From positions 80,540 through 144,539 of the forward strand of contig JAEQBH010006814.1 of the NCBI GenBank assembly GCA_016808115.1: a DNA stretch of 64,000 nucleotides, given 5' to 3'. Positions 1 through 12,630 of this stretch are shown here, one piece after another (within the stretch, counting starts at the first letter, position 1; each line of letters starts with the position of its first letter). The position numbers and the translations under genes are program-made. This DNA comes from Tetrastigma voinierianum (lineage: Eukaryota; Streptophyta; Magnoliopsida; Vitales; Vitaceae). The notes beneath the pieces were generated by a model that made no database searches, was not told where the DNA came from, and saw only the letters and a program-made list of their open reading frames with translations.

Positions 1-1406
1 AGACTTCCCTCTACCATCTTCATTTCAGATTTTAGGCGTTCATACTTTGCCTTTGATAACTTCATTTCAGATTTCAGGCGTTCAGACTTCGCCTTTGTTG
101 TCTTCAGTTTTGGGCTTTAAGCGTTCAAACTTTGCCTTTGCTTTCTTCAGTTTTCGATTTTAGGTGTTCAGACTTCACTTTACTTTCTTTATTTTGGGTT
201 TCAGGCTTTCAAACTCCTTAGCTCTCTTCATTTTGGGTTTTAGGTGTTCAGAATTCGCCTTTTCTTTCTTTATTTTGGATTATAGGCATTCAAACTTCGC
301 CTTTGCTTTTTGAATTTTAGGCATTCAGACTTCGTCTTTTCTGTCTTCAGTTTGGATTTCAGGTGTTCAAACTTTGCCTTTGCCATCTTCATTTTAGATT
401 TCAGGCATTTAGACTTTGTCTCTACTTTCTTTATTTGGGTTTCAAGCGTTCAGACTTCGCCTTTGTTTTCTTCAATTTTGGGTTTTAGCCATTCAGACTT
501 CGCCTTTTCTTTATTTATTTTGGGTTTTAGGTGTTAAGACTTCGCCTTTGCTATCTTCATTTTGGGTTTTAGGTGTTTAGACTTCACCTTTGCTTTCTTT
601 ATTTTAGATTATAAACATTCAGACTTCGCCTTTACTATCTTCATTTTCATATTTCAGGCATTCAGAATTCGCCTTTGCTCTTTTCATTTCAGATTTCAAG
701 GGTTTGGACTTCGCCTTTTCTATCTTCTATTTAGATTTCAGGAGTTTAGACTTCACCTTCGCCATATTCATTTTAGATTTCAAGCATTCAAACTTCACAT
801 TTGATGTCTTCAATTTTGGGCTTCAGGTGTTCAGACTTCGCCTTTTCTTTCTTTATTTTATGTTTCAGGCATTCAGACTTCACCTTTGCTATCTTTATTT
901 TGGGTTTTAGGCATGTAGACTTCGCCTTTGTTGTCTTCATTTTGGAGTTTAGGCATTGAGCTTTTAACATTTTTTGGATTATAGGCATTGGACCCGTCTT
1001 TGCTATCTCAGTTTTCCCACCCAGATTTCAGGCATGCAGACTTCGCCTTTACTATCTTCATTTTCAAGTTCCAGGCGTTCAGACTTGTCTTTGCTATCTA
1101 CATTTTATATTTCATGCATTCAGACTTTGCCTTTTCTATCCTCAGTTTGGATTTTAGGAGCTCAGACTTCACTTTTGTCATCATCATTTTAGATTTCAGG
1201 CGTTTAGACTTTGCCTCTACTGTCTTCATTTTTGTATTTCATGCGTTTAGACTTTACCTTTTATGTCTTTAGTTTGGATTTCAAGAGTTCAGACTTTGCC
1301 TTTGCCTTCTTCATTTTGGATTAGGCGTTTAGACTTCACCTTTGCTATATGTATTTAAGGCGTTTAGACTTTGCCTCTATCCTCTTCATTTTGGATCAGG
1401 CGTTCA
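1..1406. repeat. Decayed 42-bp minisatellite array
   Basis: Some 33 imperfect copies of a ~42-bp unit run head to tail from the window edge. A typical unit reads TTCAGACTTCGCCTTTGC followed by TATCTTCATTTTGGGTTTC and AGGCG. The 42-bp length is 14 codons, so short plus-strand reading frames show an F-rich 14-residue periodicity (HSDFAFAIFILDFR-like). Read on the minus strand the same unit gives a Lys-rich periodic peptide (RLKPKMKIAKAKSE-like), seen for about four units at 788-988. One-base insertions and deletions break every frame, so no gene is called. The array starts before the window and resumes, more diverged, after the solo LTR at 3526. Confidence 0.9.
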
Positions 1407-3526
1407 TGTAACACCCTGAAATATACCCTAATCGTTTTCAACATGTTTAGGGTTTTTTGTAAGTATAATTTGAATTTTTCGTAATTTAGAAAATTCAGAA
1501 AATTGAGAAACCCGGAAATAAGTAAGGGTAAATTTGTAACTTGTCAAAGCAGAGACACAAAGTCATAATATAAGAAAGATGATATGCTATTATAAGTATA
1601 TGGCAAAAGTTGTGGTGCAAATAGAATGGAGTTTAAGGACCAAATTGTAATTAGAGGAAAAAAGGTAAAATCAAATAGGGATAAGACCACTTAGTCTTAT
1701 GATTTGGGGCAAAAATCACAAATTTGAGAATGAGTGCTAGGGTTTCTACGTGAAGAGAAGAAGAAGAGGAAGAAGGAGAAGGAGAAGATAATTCCAGGTA
1801 TGGATTACTATGGGTTTGTATGGATTTGTGAACTTTTGTATGGATTCTTGGATTCTTGGTCTAGTTCTTGGTCTAGGGTTTTGCTATGAGAAGTTCTAAC
1901 CCACCATTACATGTGTTTGTGGATGTTGATGGGTTGGAACTTGTAGGAGATATGTATGAATAAGCTTGGAAATGAGGATTTATATGGATTTGTAGGGATT
2001 CATGTAGGTCATTTGTAGGTGTGTGAAATTCCTCCTTGTTTAGGGTTTGAGGTGTTTAGAGTATGAATACTTATAGGGTGTTAGGAATCCTCTTGCTTTC
2101 CTTCTTGTAGTATGTTTGGGTTATGAAGAACCATTTGGGAGTTGTGTTTTTCGGTGATGATTTTTGGATTATTTAGGGTTTTTGGTTGGATTTACGGAAA
2201 ATGGGTGAAATTAAGAAAATGCAGGCAATTCCGAGAGTCTACGCCCGCGGCATAGGATCCACCGCAGCGTAAGTCGCGCCAAGGCGTGGCATGTCCACCA
2301 TGGCGTGGCCGAGGGAGGCTTGGGCGAGCCTCGGGTACCGCCAGTGTAACAGCAGCAAAGCTGCCGCCGCATCGAGGCTACTCCACGGCTTGTGGTATTC
2401 ACGCCGTGGCGCAACCTTGTTCCTGAAACATGTGTTTTGTCATGTTTTTCTATTCCGTTATTAGAGGACTTGTCTTTTGGACTAATGTGGACCATAAGTG
2501 TATGGAAATGGTCCTATTAATGTTTGTATGGGGTAAAGGAAAAATTAGGCCGTGCCTCATTTGCCTCGTGGCAGTTTAATGTTGACAAACTTAATGCCCC
2601 TATGATAAGATAAGTAAAGTTCCACGAACATATATAATTGTAGAAATTTATCTAAAATAGGATATTGAATGACGACACCTACATTACGTGAAACGAGACA
2701 TGTATATAGTAACCCGGTACTCTCTAATTAGTGCGACGACACTCTCTGACCGTGCTTCGACACATTTAGTACTTCGGTACTCTCTGATTAGTGCAACGAC
2801 ACTCTCTGTTAGTGCTTTGGCACTCCTGCTTTGTCCTATGGCACCTCAGTACTATACCGTACCTTCGAGTACTTATTGTGTCATGTCCTACTCATTCTTA
2901 TTACTGGTATAGGTAGTCAAACAGTTATATGATAAGAATCTGAATAATGAATAAAATAAAAATAATATATACATCGATTAACATCTAAAATGTACCCTCG
3001 GTACCTATTACAAATGTAAGCTCTGCTAACTCCTACAAAGAGATTTGAACTAAGTATAAATTACGCTATAAGTACAAGTATGTGTATAAGTTTGTTATAT
3101 GAATTCATGAAAATTTTGATATACGCTATTGTATGTTGCTATTATATGCTTGCTATAAATGAGTATTAGTGCATGTGCTCATTATGGTCATATGTTTCCC
3201 GCTAAGCGTTAAGCTTTAGCACGGGTTTTTATCCATGTAAGTCTGAGAGGAGGGACGCCCGCAATCTTCCGCATACTACTGGGCCAACAAACTAGTAGGA
3301 GTCCATCACAATAGGTTTTACGCTTTGATTATGTAAATGTAAATGTATAGTTTTTGTATATGTATATGTAAATGGGACTCAGGCATGTATGTATTGACAC
3401 TGTAAACACCACTACGGTGGTAGTTTTATTTTGTATCTTTGTATATGATATTTTGATTCGATTATAGGCAGGCCCGCAATGTCTAAAAAGCAAGTAAAGA
3501 GTCCCGGTATAGTCTCGCCCCCTTCA
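1407..3526 (+). mobile_element. Solo LTR, Gypsy-type, copy 1
   Basis: The block starts TGTAACACCCTGAAATATAC and ends near 3526 in TTCA, splitting the 42-bp minisatellite. It aligns along its length with the reverse complement of 35650-37905: both have TGTAACACCC at the start, AAACCCGGAA and GTGGTGCAAAT near the start, a GAAGAGGAAGAAGGAG run, and a shared 3' part around 3200-3520 with CGCCCGC.ATCTTC, ACTAGTAGG and GGTAGTTTTATTTTGTAT. No gag, pol, primer site or second LTR lies next to it, which is what is left after LTR-LTR recombination. A GC-rich stretch (2220-2420) and short direct repeats (2712-2810, TACTCTCTGATTAGTGC-like) lie in the variable middle. I could not find a clean 5-bp target duplication. 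Confidence 0.8.
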
Positions 3527-3539
3527 TGCTAAAGTAGGG

Positions 3540-3870
3540 TTGGGGAGTATAATGATTCAAACTTGGCACTGCTTTCTTGGATCAGGATATTCAGACTTCG
3601 CTTTTACATGGATTAGACGTTCAGACTTTGTTTGCATCACATTCTCCTACATCGCAGTTCAGATGTTCAAACTTCATTTATATCACACTTTCTACATTGT
3701 AGTTTAGATGTTAAGACTTCATCTATATCACGCTTTCTACATTGTAGTTCAGATGTTCAGACTTTGTTTTCTATAAATTAGGTGTTCTGACTTTGCCTTT
3801 GTCTTTATTCATCTTGGATCAGGCATTCAGGTTTTATCTATATCATGCCTCCACCTTAGTTCAGACACCG
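3540..3870. repeat. Diverged continuation of the 42-bp minisatellite
   Basis: After the solo LTR, motifs such as TTCAGACTTCGCTTTTAC, GTTCAGACTTTG and ATCTTGGATCAGGCATTCAG recur at roughly unit spacing. A local sub-repeat of the type CACTTTCTACATTGTAGTT plus AGATGTTCA occurs three times between 3640 and 3760. This is the right-hand remainder of the array at 1-1406 and shows that the LTR landed inside it. Confidence 0.75.
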
Positions 3871-4898
3871 AGATTTCATCTTCATTATGTTATGGTTGCA
3901 CCTGGACATTCACTGTTGTTCATATCTAGGTGATGTTTTGAGCCTCCTCATCACTATGGTTTCAAACTTCTCCTCCCTATTCATTCCTAGTAGAGATATT
4001 GGTACCAGTCTTCACGATCGATAACATTACTCACCTTGATTGCATGGCTTCTTTCGGTTGTCTTACTTTGCACCTACTAGCACTTGAGTTTATTGCGAGT
4101 ATACATCTGACCATTTTAGAGTTCTTATTAGCATACCATTTGTCTTCACAACTCATTCCCTTATTGGTTTCACTGTTTTGTTGAGCATTCATGATTTTGT
4201 ATCAGTATGACTAGTGTTGATTATTATCTTAGTGGACATGACCATTTTAGCACCCATGGTCAGGTCGATTTCTATTTACTTCAGATTTCGATGCGGGTTT
4301 CACCTTTGAGAAGACCTTCTTAGAGGGAACTTAGATCTATATCATGACTTTGTTGGTCTCTAGGTTGTCTTACCTTTTTTTTTTTTTTTTTTTGCTTTTA
4401 GGGTGTCTAGAGCCTCTTGCCTTTGTTTTGGTTTTGAGTTGGGTTTGTATTTAACTCAATTCGTCTTCAGGGGTCTCCTTTGTTCTTTGATAGAGTTCAC
4501 TTCGTTTCACTCATTTTTCATACTTTCACTTCATTCCACTGTTCATGCTCATTACACTTGTGAGCTTTATTGAAGACAGACATATTTGTAGATCCCAAAT
4601 TTTGGAGGATTTTAATTTTTCTATTTCTGTTTTATTTGATTTTTATATTGTATGATTGGAGTTGATTAGGGGGGATTGAGATATTTATTTTGGGTAATGA
4701 AGTTTTTTTTTTAAGGGGTGAGAGGAAGACTAATGGAAGAAGGCAGAGAGAGGCGAGACCACGATCAAAGAGGGAGGACAACTTGGAGCAAAAAGGAGGG
4801 ATGAGTAGAGGATTTCAAGAAGAGGAGAAAGATAGGATAGCGTGAAGGACTTTTTTCTTCACGACAACAGCTTGAGAACTTGTATGTGACCCATTTAT
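3871..4898. other. No gene seen; flank of LTR element
   Basis: Pyrimidine-rich, low-information sequence with a T tract (about 4376-4393) and no reading frame resembling a known protein. A TGTAGATCCCAAATTTTGG motif at 4587 looks like the start of some plant LTRs, but no matching partner was found in the window. Confidence 0.5.
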
Positions 4899-5482
4899 TG
4901 TTACCAATTTTTTTGTCAAAATCTCAAGGGCATTGGCTACTCAATTATGAACTTTGCAAAAAGACAATCCGACGGTGTGCCGGCCGCCTCTCCGATGATT
5001 AAGTCAACAATGGAGAGGAAGAAGAAGGAGGTTGAGATAGTTGGAATTGCATACCTTTTTCTGTGGGGGATCTTCCTAATTTATAGGGTTCGGTTCCCAA
5101 ATCCCTTTTCTTATTTTAGGAATAATATCACTTTTTCAACGTAAAGGTTATCTTTTATGGGATAAGATCACATTTTCATATCGAGGATTATCGCGCAGGA
5201 TAATATATGTTTTTTCGCTATTAGGGTTATTCTTCCAAATAAAGGATTTAGAAATTAGGAAATTCAAGGATATAAATATCTCTTTGCGTATTTTTCATAA
5301 CAAATTTCTCATATGCGGTGGAATGGTACAGTTGGGTGGACTTAGGGATCCCCGGATGGGTTAGGAATTTGCCACCGTAAGTGAGTTCCCATGTGGTTTT
5401 AATATAATGAGCCTCCTTGGGCGCTTCATGGCGTGCGGGCGGTGGGCTGCTTAGGGCGTAGAGCTGTGCTTGATGGAGTGCA
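4899..5482 (+). repeat. Left LTR of the LARD-like element
   Basis: It starts TGTTACC and ends near GGAGTGCA. It shares with the right copy the segments GAAGAAGGAGGTTGAGAT, GGAATTGCATACCTTTT, an A/T-rich part with GGATTATC and GGATAATAT, ATAAATATCTCTTTG, and a final GCGGTGGG...TTAGGGC stretch. Copies differ by many substitutions and indels, so the element is old. Confidence 0.65.
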
Positions 5483-6030
5483 GGCTAAAAAGCCATGGTA
5501 CCTACAATGCCCCCTTTTTTCCCAGCTGAAGGTTGGTACTTCTTGATCCCAGGAAAAATACATTCTTTTAAAACCTTGGTGGAGAAAGTTGAAGAGGCCC
5601 CGGGAGAATTAATGCATCGTTGAGCGTGTGTTTTGATATAAACGCGTGTGAGCCAGCATGTTTAAACTGTCGGTCGATGTTTGGATCAACGGAGGGGCGC
5701 AACTAGCTCCTCTTATGCGTGAAGAACTTGTAGGGTTAAATTTCCACGTACTTTCGCTTCACATGGCGTCATTACCACGTCCAGTTGTCGAGAGGTCGTT
5801 GAGGGTCAAACATTTGTTCTTGATGATCTTTTTGATCAATCTCGGGTAGCTCTTCCCGAGGGGTGGATAGAGAGCCTCGGCTAAGATCATTTGAAGACCT
5901 TGAGAGACTGGCCGTCAGAGTCGGTCTGGGAATGGACTTGAGGCGCCCCCCCAGTGGTGAAGAGAAAAAAGGCCTGGTGAGCCATTGTTGTGTTTCGCGT
6001 ATCGGCCAGTGGGAGGTCTAAGTGCGGTCT
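5483..6030. other. Internal leader of the LARD-like element; no gene
   Basis: It follows the left LTR with GGCTAAAAAGCCATGGTACC and a C/T-rich run. Short frames here have no recognisable domain. It leads directly into the ~40-bp array. Confidence 0.45.
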
Positions 6031-6970
6031 TTTAAAAGTGCCCGGAGGACGGCCGCGAAGTCGACGTCAGAAAATTGCGAGACGGCTTAAATGGAAGTTT
6101 AGCGTGAGAGATGTGGCGGGCAGTGAAGTCGTGTTCAGAAGTTATGACATATATTTTGACGAATTAAAGCATTAAGAAATTCCCATGAAACTTGAAGTAC
6201 CGGAGCGATAAATTGTAAATTTTGACATTGAAACTTGACGACCCGGGGCGATGCGTGAGAGTGCCACGAAGCCCCGACCGAAGTGGCGTGGAAGGTGCCA
6301 GACGATGGGCCAAAAGTGGCGTGAGAGGTTGGACGTTTTAGTGCTGAACAATGGGTTCAGTGTAGAGTGTTGGACGACGAGCGAAGTCGGCTGTCAGTAC
6401 GAGTGTTGGACTGGAGATAAGTATAGAGTGGACAGACGGCGGGTGATATTAAAGAAGTGCCGCGCAGACCAGGTCAGATCGTTAGAGAGTGGACGACTTT
6501 CAAAAGTTGTAATGAGTTTGGGCGCAGATGTTGGCAGTCAGAAAGTGCCAGACGGCTTAGAACCAAAAGTCTGGCAGTAAGGAAGTGCCGGAAGGCCCGG
6601 CCCAGTCGCGTTAAAGAGAATGCCAGGCTGACTAGAGCGAAGTGCGGCATTGAAATGTCGGTGACTTAGAGGCCAAGTGCGGCATTGAGGAAGTGTCGGG
6701 CGGCCTGTAAAGTGCTTGTTAGAAAGTGTCGGGCGACAGGCAATCTGGCGTTAAGAAAGTGTCGGATGGCTTGGGCAGGTACGGCATTAAGAGAAAAGTG
6801 TCATAAGGCTTAGAGGCGGAGAGTATGGCATTAAAGTATCGGATGGCTTGGGCGATGCGGCATCAAGAAAGTGTCATACGGCCCAGGCCATAAGTCACGG
6901 TCTTTTGAAAGTGCTAGGCGACTTGCGGTAGAAGTGCGGCATTGAAAGTGTCGGGCGACATAGAGCCAAG
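6030..6970. repeat. ~40-bp tandem repeat array, block 1
   Basis: About 20 imperfect units of the form AAGTGCGGCATTAAGAAAG then TGTCGGGCGGCTTAGAGC. GC-rich compared with the rest of the window, with many CpG sites. The last units contain the variant CGGTCTTTTGAAAGTGC, which reappears at the same relative place in the second block (18245-18262). Confidence 0.85.
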
Positions 6971-8025
6971 TCTAGCATTAAATGAACCATTGCGAAACAT
7001 CGACCATCTTTTGGGCGAATAGGACATTTCGGACTTAATGTGAACCCGGTGGGCATCCACCGTAATTTGGGCGGACGAATAATATGGCGTCATGCGGGCT
7101 TTTGTACTAGGCGATTAATCGTAGCTGCACGGCTGAATAGGGCATTTAGCGCCATGGGACTTTAATCTAAAGCGACTCACCGTTAGCCATGCTAGGGTCG
7201 GATAAGGCGTTGCTTATATCCGTACTTTAGTGCGGTAATGACGACAATACATGTTAGGTCGGATAGGGCATTTAGCGCCATCCGGACTTTAATTTGAGCC
7301 AGTTAGGCATTAGCCATGTCAGGTCGGATAGGGCATTTAGCGTCATCCAAGGCTTTAATCGAGCCAATTGGGCGGCTAGTCATCACCAAGACGGATGGGG
7401 CATTTAGTGCCATCGGGACTTTGATACGAGTCGGTTGGGCATTAGCCATCTGCAAGGCAAATCGATGCGATTAAGCGCCGTCAGGACTTTAATCTGACCG
7501 GTTGGGCATTATCCGTGCCGGAGGCGAGACCCAGTCTGTGTATCAAAGCTTTAGTACGGCGGGGCGGGCGTGGCAAATGCCGTTTGGACAAGTCATGTAA
7601 GCGCCATTGGACTTTGATACGGCGAGTTGGGCATTAACTACATGTTGAAATTTGAAGGCGTTGTATTAATTCGGACTTTAATTTGAGCCAGCTGGGCATT
7701 AGCCATGTCGGGCCGGATAGAGCATTTAGCGCTATCCGGACTTTAATTTGAGCCGGTTGGAGCGTTAGCCATCTTGCCAGGGCGGATGAGGCGTTAAAGC
7801 GTTATGGAATTTGTCTAATGGTTGGGCGTGCGTCTTGGAAGCGGATAGAGCATTAGCGTCATCCGGACTTTAGTCTGAGCCGGTTGGGCATTAGCCATGC
7901 TAGGTCGGACAGGTCATGTAGCGTCATCCGGACTTTAGTCTAAGCCAACTGGGCATTAGCCATGCCGAGCCGGGTAGGGCATTTAGCGCCATCCGGACTT
8001 TAATATGAGCTTGATTGGGCATTAA
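6971..8025. repeat. ~65-bp tandem repeat array, block 1
   Basis: About 16 units of the form GGTCGGATAGGGCATTTAGC, then GCCATCCGGACTTTAATTTG, then AGCCGGTTGGGCATTAGCCA and a short linker. Units vary from about 60 to 68 bp. The array is cut by the Gypsy element at GGGCATTAA (8017-8025) and resumes after it with GTTAACCATC. Confidence 0.88.
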
Positions 8026-11000
8026 TTTATGTGTAAATAGAAATTATACAGTGCGATCTGTAAGGGGTGTATAAAGGAAGTCTGAAGTGTCGCATTGTAG
8101 TCTTTTGGAGATGAAATTAGGAAGTATAAATTTTGGGCACGAATTTATTCTTAAAGCAGAATATGAATGTCGTTTAGCGGATATATGAGCGTAAATTAAG
8201 TTAGAGATGGCGTAGTAGAATTTAAAAGTTGGATTCTGATATTTAAATGTAGGAATAATTCTGATTCTGCAGAAGGAAAGTTGAGGGTGAAGTATAATTA
8301 ATGGAAGTTTAAATAGTAAATTAATAATAATAAATTGAGAATCAGTTGAAGTCTCGAAAATTATACGAATCTCGGATGAAAGCGAACTGCGCCGTTAAGT
8401 TAAAATGCTTGCAAAATATAAGTAACCTAGAAAAGTTTGATTTTAATTAAAGGCAGTCGGAATATTTTCACAATTCACAGGCGACGAGTTTAAAGTGAAG
8501 CACGAAAGCGGGATTTTAGAAAAATGCCGAAAAATGTGAATAATTAAAGAATATTAATTTAGGATAAATAAGGTGGAAATGGAATGAAAATAAATTGTTT
8601 CGAGGTTGGAAACGGACGAAAGAAAGAAAGAAAAGGGACGTATGGGTCGGCATAAAGAAATTAAAAAAAAAAAAAAAAAAAAAGACAAATAAGTGAAAGG
8701 TGGAGATGCGAAGCAGACGGAAACAGCAGTGAGGGAGCGTGGCAGAGAGGAAGATGTTTAATTTTTTTAACTTTTTAGTTTATTTACCGGATTCTGAAAT
8801 CGTAGTCGGTTCGTCGGGATAAGCAGCGAGAGTAACTACTGCGACGAGAACAGTGAGTAGGAAGCATGAGTTTGTAGGAATTCGATTAAGTATGTGGAAA
8901 AGCGGGTTTTAGTTTTTTGCCGGATCTACTTATTTGATACAGTGGTGACTTTTCCGGATGAGTAGGTAAGGATTTTCTACGAGAAATTTGCGGCGTAGAC
9001 CAGTAAAAAATCTTGGCACCAAATGGCTGAAGTAGGAAATTTCTCTTTGTGTTATTCAGTCCCAAGTATATAATGACTTGGGAGATATTACAGATCATAA
9101 TGGTGATCAAAATTTTAAAGCGAGTTTAGAATTTTAGAAAATTTAAATTATTTTCGGACGATCCATTTGAATTTGAATTTGTTTTCGAACTGATTTTAGT
9201 TAAAATTCCAGGATTTTATTCGAATAGTCAGAATGAGGTACGGGAAATGTTTTGGGTGTTTCAGTTATGTGATAAGCAATTACAGAATCCATTATTATCA
9301 CGCGTAAATGGCGTTGGTATAATATTCTGAAATTTTGTTTAGCAGCCAGTATCACAATTAACGGTTGTCTTGGCTGATGTGTGATCTAATACGTCGAGTG
9401 TGTGGTACAAGCGAAAGTAAAGAAAGTATGGAATCGTCTTAGTTTATCATGAGAAAGGTGGTGAATTCTATTGTTTTGAATCTTGAGTGTATTATTATTC
9501 TGTATAAATTTGTTCTGTTGGTATTTGCTGGTTTTGAATGCGAAGCCAGTTTCGGAAAGCAGCGATGAGTTAAAAGCAATGAATGGTTTTGAGTTAAGCG
9601 TTTTGAAAGCGTGGTTTTAAATTGTAAAGCCGATTTTTAAGCGGCAGCGAAAGAAGTAATGGTTTTGAAGAGTTGGCGGGTTTTCAACAATGACGAGTAA
9701 GCGAATGGTTTGAGCAAATTAAGCGAATTTTAATGACAGCAGTAAATGGTTTGAAGTGTAAGCAATTTCTGAGAAGCAATGTGACAACGAAAGTTTGAGA
9801 AAGCGGGCTTTAGTTACAATGGCAGCGAGTGGAGGTATTAAAATGCGTGCGCGGTGAGTCGATTAATACCATCGTGCGTTTAGTTTTCGCGTTGAAACCA
9901 ATGGGAGCATCATCCGTACATTTCGCGTGGCGTCATGCGTGCGAGGTATATAAGGTTGCCAATTTCTAGCCAGAATTATGGGTGATGCGGTCAGTTAGTG
10001 TCGCAAAGGAAAAGGTGATGCGATTACGAGTCCTTAACGGCTTCACGGTCAGCGTTAGTGTTCGTTAAGTCTGATAAACAAAAAATAGCATAGTGGTTGA
10101 TGTTTTATAGGCACGATATACAGTTTTGAAAAATCGTGGTTAGTTCCGTCATCGGGCTTAGGAGGATTTAATGACAGTTGTTTGGGGAACCGTTTAAGAT
10201 TTCAAAAAGCAGTGGATTGTTTATTTCCCAGTGATTTTATTTTGAAAGCGTGTGGTTTATTTCGAGCTCGATTTTTATGAAAAAGGTTTTGACTTTTCAT
10301 GGAGTTTGTGTGAAGGGTTTAAGAAGCTTCGAACCGAGATAAAGCAATGAAAAGAAATTTGAGAGTTTGTAGCTTTACAGCAAGCAAACAATAAGAGTTT
10401 TATAAGACTTTTTAAGAAAAGCCGGCCAACAATGATGAAAAGTTTTAGAAACTTTAAAGCGAAAGATTGGAAGAATAATTTAGCAAGGGGTTGCTGTTTT
10501 TGAGATGTTTTTAGGAAAAGCGAAAACGTTTTATAAAGCATCCATCTTGACTCGTTTAATTGATTATTTCAGTTTAAAACTATTTTACACGGAGTCTGGA
10601 TGTGAAAATAGCTATGGGTATATGGGTTTATTAACAGCGTTATATGAAGTCTTAGTAAAATGAGTAAGAAAATCTTTGAATATAGCATAATGGAACATAT
10701 GTATGTACATAGAGTAGTTTGTGAGAATGTGTTAGTATCTTTGATTACATATATTTTGGATATCAGTGTAAAATTCGGATGTATCTGAGTTTGAGGATTG
10801 TTATGTGTAGCGATAATCTACTGCAGGATTTTAATTGTTAGATTTGCAGTATAAGTTATAAATAAAAATTTTTATAGGAGGTTTAAGCGGCAATCTGACG
10901 TTCACGGGAGTTCTAGTCGTTGGGAGTAGCGGTGAATTTCGATGGAGTGGCCCGGCAACCGCGTTGAGAAGTTGAGGTGTGTGGCATCAAATATCGGAAG

Positions 11001-11038
11001 CTGGGTTCACCACAATCTTCGGTTTTGGGGAGTGATAC
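8026..11038 (+). repeat. 5' LTR of the chromodomain Gypsy
   Basis: It aligns with 14505-17522 in order. Shared anchors include GGGGTGTATAAA, CTTTTGGAGATGAAATT or its variant, AATTAATGGAAGTT, ACCGGATCTACTTATTTGATAC, GAGAATGTGTT.GTATCTTTG and TTTTTATAGGAGGTTT. The two LTRs have nearly the same length (3013 and 3018 bp) but differ by many indels. Confidence 0.85.
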
Positions 11039-11043
11039 ATGAG

Positions 11044-11060
11044 TGGTATCGAGCGTAAGT
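11044..11060 (+). other. Primer-binding site (tRNA-iMet type)
   Basis: TGGTATCGAGC lies a few bases after the 5' LTR. It differs by one missing base from the TGGTATCAGAGC class of plant primer sites that pair with initiator Met tRNA. Confidence 0.75.
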
Positions 11061-11559
11061 ATTATGACCGTGCATGTTTAGGTTCGAAATATTAATGTGG
11101 TAGTGAAGTATTAAAAAGAGTGCGTGATTTTTAGTAATTGTTTATAATAAGGGAAGAGGGCGTGAAGTCGTCTGAGGTATTCGGCGGTTTCCGGCGTCTG
11201 ATTTGCAACTGAGAGATGTGGCGTAGTTTGTTCCACTCTGCTTTCTATGAATCGACCTCAATGGCGGTCATATTTGGATTCTCGAGCTGGGAGAACAAAT
11301 CTGGGTTGTTCTGGCGGAATGGTGTATAGATTGTGAATCAGTAGTATCATGACGTCGTGATCGTAAGCCTCCATACAGAAGTTATGGAAGAAGCAGGGAG
11401 TCGATGAGAGGAAGTCTGGTAGGCGCCAAACCGTATGATGTGATGGTGATCCGAAGCGGCTAGTTATGGTAGATAGAATGGCTCAAAGTATACCAGGTTA
11501 TATGGGCTGCATGGTTCAAACCGAGTGTATTTTGCAGGTTTCCTGTGAGACGAGGCTAA

Positions 11560-11990
11560 GGATTGATGGGTGTGAAGAATATCGTGTGGCGTATCGTAGG
11601 ACCAGAGATTAAGTTGAAGTTTCTAGATGGGTTCAACACCATAGAATATAAGATTAAAATTGAAGAAGTTCTCGATGAGTTAGTTGATTACGCATATTGA
11701 CAGGATGAAGTTAAAGTGTAAAGGTTTTTATGGGATTCTGTAGCAGAAGATGATGTTTGTCGGTGATTCGCCGAATAGATTTGGGGACATAGTTGAGGCC
11801 GCTGCGAGAGTTGAGCGAAACCCAGCAGCCATGTCAGTGGCGAGGGAAGTGATAAGAGTAAAGAAGGTGCACCGGGCCACGTCCTGACAAAGCTTCCGGG
11901 ACGTGCAGTGAAGAAGCCCAGGAAGCGGCGGAGGTTATAGGCCCGAGTGCGGTCGGTATCTGCAGTCGGGGATCGATGAGGCCCCCGAGT
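11560..11990 (+). pseudogene. Gypsy gag remnant
   Basis: Near 11785 the plus strand encodes DIVEAAARVE, matching the conserved end of chromovirus Gag capsid regions (usually DIVEAA.RVE). The stretch before it carries FYGIL-like remains of the same domain, and a basic, Gly-rich part follows. No continuous frame exists, and I see no clear CCHC knuckle. In an active element this protein forms the particle that packages the RNA. Position, between the primer site and the protease, supports the call. Confidence 0.6.
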
Positions 11991-12379
11991 TGTTAACCGT
12001 GGCACGAGTATTCACCACACGTATGTCATATATGTCTCATGACACCGTGGAGAATGTAGAAATTCGATCTGAAGTGTTTAAAACATTGGCGGGAAAGGCG
12101 AACTATTTAAAGTGCCCTCAGGCGATTGATCTGGAAACATGTTGCGGCAGTCCTAGCTGCCCCCGTGCAGGAGATTAGCACGTAAAAGTCGACGGGAGGT
12201 TTCCCAGTAGAGGGCTGACACATCATAGGAGGTGGTCGTGTGCGAGGTGAGGCGTGAGATCTGAGACAAAGCCTCGCGCCGAGCGGAAGTATATCTTTGT
12301 GACTTCGGCCAAGATGCAGATCTGACTCGAATGTGGTCAACGCTGGTAGTATTCATCGCGATCGCGATGCGCCTCGTTA

Positions 12380-12630
12380 AATGGACCCCGAGGCTGCGAT
12401 TGTTTGCGTAAGCGTTTCTTAGATAAACTTCGGATAGAACCCGACCATTAAGTCGTATGAGGATTCCGCTTCGGTGAAGTCCGGTAATCCTGACGGTAGT
12501 AAAGATAATAGAGTTACGATTGAGGAATGACGATTCGGCGGATCTTGTAGCTTTAGATAAGGGGAGACTTGATGTGGTTCTCGGCATGGATTGGCTGTCT
12601 CGCCATTACAGAGCCATTAGGTGTTATAAA
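12380..12630 (+). pseudogene. Gypsy aspartic protease remnant
   Basis: The end of this stretch reads LDVVLGMDWLSRHYRAIRC on the plus strand (about 12569-12625). This is the strongly conserved tail of Ty3/Gypsy retropepsins (D.ILGMDWL..H.A.IDC). The catalytic D-S/T-G upstream is not recognisable. In-frame stops separate this piece from Gag and RT, so the polyprotein cannot be made. Confidence 0.75.

Noticed and set aside
310..1272. F-rich 65-94-residue frames in the 42-bp array
   Set aside because: They are by-products of a 42-bp repeat in codon phase, broken by one-base indels, and have no independent sign of coding.
2211..2495. 94-residue minus-strand frame in the GC-rich part of the first solo LTR
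   Set aside because: It lies wholly inside an LTR and matches no domain; the GC content alone explains the open frame.
4587..4620. TGTAGATCCCAAATTTTGG as an LTR start
   Set aside because: No partner LTR in the window. The paired homology begins at TGTTACC (4899 and 19614) instead.
4947..5144. 65-residue frame with KKKEVEIVGIAYLF and its homologue at 19709-19909
   Set aside because: The similarity comes from paired LTR sequence, not a protein gene. The two frames diverge right after the shared nucleotides.
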